Shown here: piece after piece, positions 6,158-9,848 of the stretch
How the letters are laid out: the number at the start of each line of letters is the position of its first letter
How positions within the stretch are numbered: the first letter of the stretch is position 1
Origin: Christensenella sp. UBA767
GTDB taxonomy: Bacteria; Bacillota; Clostridia; Christensenellales; CAG-917
Length of the DNA stretch: 9,848 nt
Assembly: GCA_002297185.1 (NCBI GenBank)
Contig: DBJV01000121.1
Span: forward strand, 4,262-14,109
Reading direction: 5' to 3'
Translations under genes and position numbers: made by a program
The notes under the pieces: generated by a model
The model's input: only the letters and a program-made list of their open reading frames with translations
Database searches by the model: none
What the model was told of the DNA's origin: nothing

Positions 6158-7414
6158 TCACACTCTCGTCAGCCTTATACCTTTTTGCTCGAGGAGCGCA
6201 AAGAACGCCTCGGGCAAATCGTTTTCTTTGATATAGCGCGTAAAACCTAGGTTGGTCTTGCCGTTGGTGGTTATCGAGCCGAGATTCTGCACGTTGTTTT
6301 TGGATACGTTCATGTTGAGAATGTATCTGTCAACGCCCATTGCCTCGGGGGATACCACGTTGCCGAGATTGCTGAAAATCATAGTCTGGCGAGAGCGCAT
6401 AAACAACTTGCCAAATCGTATGAGCGCAGTCTTGACAAACAGTGGAAGAATCTTGAGCAACCAGTTCTTTTGCGCACGCACCGTCGTTGAAATGAATGCG
6501 TCGAGTTTGTCCTTTGCGGTCTCGATTTTGAGCTGTCTGTACGCCTCTTTTGCGCAGTCCTCCACGCTCTTGCAAGACGAGGGCAAGAATATAATCCTCA
6601 CAAACGTGACAAAATTGCGCATCGTCCTCGACGGATAAAGGGAGCGGAGATTGACGGGCACCATTATGGCAATCGGCTTTTTGTTGGGATAGGTCTTTTC
6701 GATTGCGTAAGCCAGCGCGCCCGTAAGGTATGCGGTGAACGTAACGCCGATTTCCTTTGCCTTTGCCACTATATCGCTTGCCTCGGCAACCGCCTCGCTG
6801 CTTTGATAGCCTGCTTGCGACGTCGTGCCTCCTATGCGATGAGGCACTTTGCCTGCCAAGGCTTTGAGATTCATTTGACCGAAAGATATGGGCTTGTAGT
6901 TTTTTACAAAGCTGTCCTCGAACTCCTCGTCGTAAGACTGGCTCTGCCAATCGATTACGCCGTCGTCCTCAACATCGAATCCCAAAAGTTCGCGATATCT
7001 TTTGACGATACTCTTCAAAAACATCAACGCACCGTTGCCGTCCGCAAGCGCGTGGAACATCTCGAGTTTTATGAGTTTTCCGACCGCACTAACCCTAAAC
7101 CAATATCCGTTGGTATCGTCGGGATTGATCGGTGTGAGCAACGCCTCGTTTCCGAAAACCTTTGCAGGCGCGTCGTTATGCTCGAAAAAGTGCCATGCGT
7201 AGCCTTTTTTGAGACGCACTTTGTAGGCTTGAAAACGGTTTAGCACGTCGTTGAGCGCAACTTCCAGAACGTCCCTATCGACGTCGTCAAACATCTTTGC
7301 GCTTATGCAAAACAAACTTTGCGCTTTCTTGGTGGACATAATCGGATAGTATTTTGCCGAATTGTCTATTGCAAAACGCCTCTTTTTGTCTGCGGATTTC
7401 TTTGACTTTGCCAT
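6158..7414 (-). CDS. Condensation-fold acyltransferase (alcohol acetyltransferase-like)
   Basis: The 418-residue product resembles the chloramphenicol-acetyltransferase/condensation-domain superfamily, which includes alcohol acetyltransferases and PapA5-type acyltransferases. The catalytic signature HxxxDG is present as HALADG (H121-G126), after a hydrophobic strand (KLEMF). The typical two-lobe pattern follows: ITAYLTGA-like helices around 225-245 (FTAYLTGALAYAI), and a late IFSNLGNVVSPE segment where the family's second conserved block is expected. No adenylation or carrier domain is attached, so it is probably a stand-alone acyl transfer enzyme, not part of a peptide synthetase. The N-terminus is Lys-rich and has no signal peptide. 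AAGGTGAG lies 2 bases before the ATG at 7414, and a consensus promoter stands upstream. It leads an operon with alaS. The substrate and physiological role are unknown. Confidence 0.75.
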   Translation of the reverse strand: MAKSKKSADKKRRFAIDNSAKYYPIMSTKKAQSLFCISAKMFDDVDRDVLEVALNDVLNRFQAYKVRLKKGYAWHFFEHNDAPAKVFGNEALLTPINPDDTNGYWFRVSAVGKLIKLEMFHALADGNGALMFLKSIVKRYRELLGFDVEDDGVIDWQSQSYDEEFEDSFVKNYKPISFGQMNLKALAGKVPHRIGGTTSQAGYQSSEAVAEASDIVAKAKEIGVTFTAYLTGALAYAIEKTYPNKKPIAIMVPVNLRSLYPSRTMRNFVTFVRIIFLPSSCKSVEDCAKEAYRQLKIETAKDKLDAFISTTVRAQKNWLLKILPLFVKTALIRFGKLFMRSRQTMIFSNLGNVVSPEAMGVDRYILNMNVSKNNVQNLGSITTNGKTNLGFTRYIKENDLPEAFFALLEQKGIRLTRV

Positions 7415-7423
7415 TGCTCACCT

Positions 7424-7441
7424 TGCGCCCGTGCGAGCGCA
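7424..7441 (-). promoter_or_regulatory. GC hairpin abutting the acyltransferase ribosome binding site
   Basis: TGCGC (7424-7428) and GCGCA (7437-7441) can pair with an 8-base loop in the leader. The stem touches the Shine-Dalgarno sequence (AAGGTGAG in the transcript, 7417-7424 on the plus strand). It may affect ribosome access or mRNA stability. It parallels leader hairpins in the amaP-like gene and yabP. Confidence 0.35.
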
Positions 7442-7455
7442 TTTTTGTTTTTGTG

Positions 7456-7484
7456 GAATATATTTTATTCTCTTTTAATATTAT
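7456..7484 (+). promoter_or_regulatory. Possible sigma-E-type promoter of yabP-yabQ
   Basis: In Bacillus, yabP and yabQ are read by the mother-cell factor sigma-E, with consensus KMATATT, 14 bases, CATACANT. Here GAATATA (7456-7462, 6 of 7) is followed after exactly 14 bases by AATATTAT (7477-7484), which fits only about half of the -10 consensus positions. Spacing and position (start near 7491, a 30-base leader) fit well, but the -10 match is poor and the region is A/T-rich. It overlaps the divergent sigma-A promoter on the other strand. Confidence 0.3.
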
Positions 7485-7490
7485 TGTCAA
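7462..7490 (-). promoter_or_regulatory. Sigma-A promoter of the acyltransferase-alaS-PHP operon
   Basis: On the minus strand, a perfect -35 box TTGACA (7485-7490) is followed after 17 bases by TAAAAT (7462-7467), one base from the -10 consensus. The start should be near 7455, giving a leader of about 40 bases that contains a small GC hairpin. This is one of the best promoters in the window and suits constitutive expression of alaS. Confidence 0.88.
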
Positions 7491-7496
7491 TGAAAA

Positions 7497-7508
7497 GCGC
7501 GCAAGCGC
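7497..7508 (+). promoter_or_regulatory. GCGC-GCAA-GCGC hairpin before the yabP ribosome binding site
   Basis: A 4-bp GCGC stem with a GCAA tetraloop (GNRA type) ends at the base before the strong Shine-Dalgarno sequence AGGAGGTG (7509-7516), which in turn is 4 bases from the yabP ATG. The stem is short but stable and sits in a leader of only about 30 bases. Confidence 0.4.
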
Positions 7509-7520
7509 AGGAGGTGTAAT

Positions 7521-7859
7521 ATGGAATTTTCAAAATCTACCACGCAATCGCGCACTCTCGACTCGGCAAAAGTACAGACCAAAGCCGAGCAATCTCAAAA
7601 AGAAAAATCCACTCACAAAATCGAACTCGACCACCTTCACTCCGTGTCTATGACGGGAGTTTTGGACGTGCCGACGTTCACGGACAAGACCGTCGTCGTG
7701 CGCCTCGAGGGCGAAACGCTGACGATAGTCGGCACTGACCTCGTCGTCAAAAATCTTGACGTGGAAAGCGGAAAATTGCAGATTTCGGGGCAAATCACGT
7801 CCCTAAAATACAGTGCGCAATCAACGCCGACGTCCTTTGCAAAACGCCTTTTCAAATGA
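7521..7859 (+). CDS. yabP: Sporulation protein YabP
   Basis: YabP is a small protein of the mother cell needed for normal spore assembly in Bacillus, where it is encoded beside yabQ. The 112-residue product carries the family core from about residue 32 to the end: HKIELDHLHSVSMTGVLDV (32-50), a DKTVVVRLEGETLTIVG strand pair (55-71), then GKLQISGQITSLKYS (84-98), and the typical SFAKRLFK tail. The first 30 residues are a polar, Ser/Lys/Gln-rich extension longer than usual for the family. The ribosome binding site AGGAGGTG is near-perfect. The gene is divergent from the acyltransferase operon and overlaps yabQ by 4 bases (ATGA), so the two are translationally coupled. Its presence indicates an endospore-forming lineage. 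Confidence 0.9.
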   Translation: MEFSKSTTQSRTLDSAKVQTKAEQSQKEKSTHKIELDHLHSVSMTGVLDVPTFTDKTVVVRLEGETLTIVGTDLVVKNLDVESGKLQISGQITSLKYSAQSTPTSFAKRLFK

Positions 7860-8167
7860 ACTTATATCTCGGCGCAAACGCCCAAAATCAAGCGATATGC
7901 TTTGCTTTTTGCCTTCTTGCAGGTCTTGCCGGAGGGCTTTTCGCACTTCTCTATTTGCGAAAAGCAAAGCCCGTAGAGCGTGCTTTGACGGACTTTTTTG
8001 CAACCGTGTGCATATCGGGTGCGTTCATTGCTTGCGTCGAGTGGATAATGCAAGGGAAAATCCAGTTATACGGCGTTTTCGCATTCGGGGTGGGCGTGTT
8101 TTTGCCGCCGTTTTTGCTTTCAAAGATAAAAAACAGAGTGCGAAAAAAGAGAGAAAAGGACGAATAA
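7856..8167 (+). CDS. yabQ: Spore cortex biosynthesis membrane protein, YabQ-like
   Basis: YabQ is a mother-cell membrane protein required for spore cortex formation in Bacillus. The 103-residue product has three likely membrane helices (about 12-34, 44-64 and 70-89) and a strongly basic C-terminus (KIKNRVRKKREKDE) that should stay in the cytoplasm. Sequence identity to YabQ is weak by eye, so the call rests on topology, size and the position directly after yabP. The ATG overlaps the yabP stop codon as ATGA. No independent Shine-Dalgarno sequence is visible, so translation probably depends on ribosomes finishing yabP. Confidence 0.75.
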   Translation: MNLYLGANAQNQAICFAFCLLAGLAGGLFALLYLRKAKPVERALTDFFATVCISGAFIACVEWIMQGKIQLYGVFAFGVGVFLPPFLLSKIKNRVRKKREKDE

Positions 8168-8233
8168 GGTCTAAGTTTGCCGCTCCTCTTCCAATTGCAC
8201 GGAATTGTGCTAATATTCATATCGGAGGCGGAT

Positions 8234-8548
8234 ATGAGCAACGTAAAACACAAAAATTGCGCCCTGCGCACACTTGCAAAATCGGCAAAATCGAGGCTTG
8301 CCACCAACTCGTACGACCAAGACGAATTGAGCGCGCCAAAAGACGTAACGCCCGAGCAAAAGGCAATCTACGTCAAACTCAACAAACTTAAACGTGCAGG
8401 CGAGAGCGTCACAAACCCCGTTGCGCAACTCGCTGACGAGAAAATTCTCGGCTCTCTGTCCCACGAGGAAAGACAAAGATACATAATCAAACTTTGCGCA
8501 GATTACGTCAGCGTCAAAAATTATATGGAAAAGAAATCGGTCGGATAG
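8234..8548 (+). CDS. Small hypothetical protein downstream of yabPQ
   Basis: I do not recognise this 104-residue protein. The start at 8234 is supported by GGAGG (8224-8228), 5 bases upstream; an earlier in-frame ATG at 8177 has none. It is soluble, with no signal peptide and no membrane helix. A basic N-terminus (about 1-25, KHKNCALRTLAKSAKSR) is followed by a Pro/acidic link (QDELSAPKDVTPEQ). A probably helical remainder (about 40-101) contains LNKLKRAGESVTNPVAQLADEKILG and ends KLCADYVSVKNYMEKK. Two cysteines (C9, C88) form no motif. It begins 66 bases after yabQ on the same strand and is followed by a long terminator-like hairpin, so it may belong to the sporulation unit. In Bacillus divIC follows yabQ, but DivIC has a membrane helix and this protein does not. 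Confidence 0.75.
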   Translation: MSNVKHKNCALRTLAKSAKSRLATNSYDQDELSAPKDVTPEQKAIYVKLNKLKRAGESVTNPVAQLADEKILGSLSHEERQRYIIKLCADYVSVKNYMEKKSVG

Positions 8549-8570
8549 ACGATTATCACCAAATTAACGA

Positions 8571-8670
8571 CACACAATTTGCACTTATACAAATCTATTT
8601 TGCACACAAATAGGGTTTTATCTTTCGTTTTGATATTATAAAATGCCTATTGTGTGCATTTTGTTTTTTA
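8571..8670 (+). terminator. Long hairpin with T-run after the yabP-yabQ unit
   Basis: TGCACACAAATAGG (8601-8614) pairs with CCTATTGTGTGCA (8646-8658) with one bulged base. The stem can continue inward through TTTTAT (8616-8621) with ATAAAA (8638-8643), leaving a 16-base loop. TTTTGTTTTTT follows at 8659-8669. This is a plausible but unusually long intrinsic terminator. Upstream, CACACAAT (8571-8578) can pair with the same right arm (ATTGTGTG, 8649-8656), giving a competing fold. Confidence 0.7.
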
Positions 8671-8816
8671 GCTACAAGACGGCACGGTTACAAATATTGC
8701 CGCATTTCCACACGGAACGGAGTATATTTCACCGTTTTCGACAAGATTTTTAACACAAAAGCGGCGCGAAAAATCGCTATTTTGAGTTATTTAAAAAATT
8801 TTTTACTCAACTATCA
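8671..8816. other. Gene-free spacer with A6T6 palindrome
   Basis: No gene is apparent between the hairpin at 8601-8670 and the next promoter. A small stem, GCGA-AAAA-TCGC (8766-8777), is followed by TATTTTG and could be a weak second terminator. TTGAGT (8782-8787) and ACTCAA (8805-8810) form an inverted repeat around a perfect AAAAAATTTTTT palindrome (8793-8804). It lies 6 bases before the -35 box of the downstream gene, so it may be an UP element, a bent-DNA segment or an operator. Confidence 0.45.
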
Positions 8817-8845
8817 TTGACTTTAACGCACTTTAATAATATAAT
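8817..8845 (+). promoter_or_regulatory. Sigma-A promoter of the zinc-ribbon membrane protein gene
   Basis: The -35 box TTGACT (8817-8822) and a perfect -10 box TATAAT (8840-8845) are exactly 17 bases apart. Transcription should start near 8852, with a short leader of about 25 bases containing AAGGAG (8864-8869), which ends 7 bases before the ATG. Confidence 0.9.
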
Positions 8846-8876
8846 ATCGTAAGAATAGTTTTTAAGGAGATAAACT

Positions 8877-9662
8877 ATGTACACTAGATGCCCAAGTTGT
8901 AGAGCCGAAATCAGTTTCGAGCCGCCGGCGAATATGGAGACACTTCCCGATGGATACAAACATCGTATCAAATGCCCCAGCTGCGGCGTAACTATCGGCG
9001 TAAAAATCAACAAAATAGACACTCAAGCAGCGACGCTCGTTCAACAAGCGCCCGCTTATACACAACCTCAAACCAACTTCGAGCCTGTATATAACAATGA
9101 GGAAACGACCGTTGCTCCTGCAAAGAAAGCAAAACACAGCGGCGTCGGCAGAAACGTCGTTATGATGCTTATGTCACTTCTCTTCGTTGCGCTTACCGTG
9201 GTCGGTTACTTCGTAAAGGTCGGTAAAATTGGCAATTCTCTCTACGGTATCGCCGCATTCGACGGTATCACTGGTTGGATTACGCTTGTCACAAACTTTG
9301 ACGGTTTCAAAGATATGTTTGTGCCATCAGCACTTTTAGGTGTTATTAGAATTTTGCCGATGGTATTGCTTTTGCTTGCAGCAATCAACTTCATCGTCGC
9401 GCTCGTATCCGCTTGCGGAAAGAAGTATGGAAGAGCGTACAACGTTGTGTCCAGTATTCTTATCGGACTTATCGCAATAGCAGTGCTCTTCACACAATTT
9501 ATCGTTAACAATAACGACGGTGTAGGCTTCGGCGCATACTACAAAGCGTTCGTCACCAAGGAATACGTCGTTCTTGCAGGTGCGGCACTCGGACTGTTGC
9601 AAATCATCTTCGGTTTTTGCTTTACAAAGTCCCTTGAAAGAAAAGAGAAAAAAGCAAAATAA
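8877..9662 (+). CDS. Zinc-ribbon, four-helix membrane protein of unknown function
   Basis: The 261-residue product begins with a zinc-ribbon-like module: CPSC (C5, C8) and a second CPSC (C33, C36), 24 residues apart. A flexible Gln/Pro/Thr-rich linker with a basic patch follows (about 50-90, ending KKAKHSG). Four likely membrane helices come next, at about 93-113, 150-178, 188-210 and 229-248, and the tail is basic (KSLERKEKKAK). The positive charges next to helix 1 and at the C-terminus put both ends in the cytoplasm. This fits the even helix count and leaves the zinc module inside the cell. This layout recalls many unnamed Firmicutes proteins. I do not recognise a specific family, and sensing or membrane-stress roles would be guesses. 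It is monocistronic: it has its own consensus promoter and its own terminator. Confidence 0.85.
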   Translation: MYTRCPSCRAEISFEPPANMETLPDGYKHRIKCPSCGVTIGVKINKIDTQAATLVQQAPAYTQPQTNFEPVYNNEETTVAPAKKAKHSGVGRNVVMMLMSLLFVALTVVGYFVKVGKIGNSLYGIAAFDGITGWITLVTNFDGFKDMFVPSALLGVIRILPMVLLLLAAINFIVALVSACGKKYGRAYNVVSSILIGLIAIAVLFTQFIVNNNDGVGFGAYYKAFVTKEYVVLAGAALGLLQIIFGFCFTKSLERKEKKAK

Positions 9663-9680
9663 GTAAAATTTACGCAAAAC

Positions 9681-9710
9681 AAAAGGCACTCGGAAATTCG
9701 AGTGTCTTTT
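9681..9710 (+). terminator. Intrinsic terminator of the zinc-ribbon gene
   Basis: GGCACTCG (9685-9692) pairs with CGAGTGTC (9699-9706) as an 8-bp stem with one G-U pair and a 6-base loop, followed by TTTTATTTT. Four A residues precede the stem. It begins 22 bases after the stop codon. It is a textbook rho-independent terminator. Confidence 0.93.
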
Positions 9711-9720
9711 ATTTTACGTT

Positions 9721-9751
9721 AGTGATATTGCGCCTATGGCGCAGTGATATT
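9721..9751 (+). repeat. AGTGATATT-flanked hairpin repeat (right copy)
   Basis: AGTGATATT occurs at 9721-9729 and again at 9743-9751. Between and overlapping them is a perfect 6-bp hairpin, TGCGCC-TAT-GGCGCA (9729-9743). GGCGCAGTGATAT here matches GGCGAAGTGATAT on the opposite strand at the left end of the window (87-99). This looks like one unit of a dispersed intergenic hairpin repeat. Confidence 0.5.
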
Positions 9752-9848
9752 CGCAAAAGTCGTCGCTGTGGCAACAGCAACACGCACTTGTGTGTATTGC
9801 CTTAGCCACGCTAGCCTTATTGCTCTGCTACCGCGCAACCGATACACG
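9752..9848. other. Intergenic DNA at the right end, no gene seen
   Basis: No open frame with a ribosome binding site starts here. A 5-bp hairpin GCTGT-GGCA-ACAGC lies at 9765-9778. The rest shows no clear tRNA, promoter or coding pattern. It may be the beginning of a larger repeat or mobile element that continues past the window. Confidence 0.4.

Noticed and set aside
7813..8391. 192-codon plus-strand frame overlapping yabP, yabQ and the small gene
   Set aside because: It overlaps three better-supported genes in another frame, and its Arg/Cys-rich product looks non-coding.
8234..8548. DivIC/FtsB-type division protein, expected after yabQ
   Set aside because: There is no membrane helix and no clear heptad coiled coil; the sequence does not fit DivIC.
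1..9848. CRISPR array, tRNA or rRNA genes, prophage or complete insertion sequence
   Set aside because: No regularly spaced direct repeats, cloverleaf sequences, phage proteins or transposase were found on either strand.

Overview
The window looks like chromosomal DNA from an uncultured, endospore-forming Clostridia-type Firmicute, probably host-associated. The evidence is the yabP-yabQ sporulation pair, an AmaP-like membrane anchor, the greA-lysS linkage, purine-rich Shine-Dalgarno sites (AGGAGGTG, GGAGGA, AAGAGGTG) and consensus sigma-A promoters with 17-nt spacers. The genus cannot be read from the sequence.

Layout, left to right. Bases 1-406 hold no credible gene. They are packed with small hairpins and short repeats and end in a roughly 128-bp imperfect palindrome whose right arm supplies the stop codon of lysS. 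Bases 407-3301 (minus strand) are an amaP-like / greA / lysS operon, read from a near-consensus promoter at 3349-3377. Bases 3437-3452 are the UUCG-loop terminator of the next minus-strand operon, which runs condensation-fold acyltransferase (6158-7414), compact alanyl-tRNA synthetase (4274-6064), PHP phosphoesterase (3458-4270). It starts at a consensus promoter at 7462-7490. The same intergenic segment drives yabP and yabQ on the plus strand, followed by a small gene of unknown function (8234-8548). A long hairpin with a T-run closes that unit. A separate strong promoter (8817-8845) then drives a zinc-ribbon, multi-pass membrane protein (8877-9662), which ends at a clear intrinsic terminator. 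The last ~130 bases are again intergenic repeat DNA with a short hairpin repeat that has a diverged copy at the left end.

Functionally, most of the window is housekeeping: charging of tRNA-Lys and tRNA-Ala, rescue of stalled RNA polymerase (GreA), envelope homeostasis (AmaP-like) and spore-coat/cortex morphogenesis (YabP/YabQ). I see no clear new defence, mobile or biosynthetic system. The points most worth a second look are the short AlaRS that lacks the C-Ala domain and carries an extra four-cysteine cluster, the palindrome fused to the lysS stop codon, the overlapping divergent promoters (one possibly sigma-E type) in front of yabP, the unknown small gene where divIC often lies, and the hairpin repeats at both ends.
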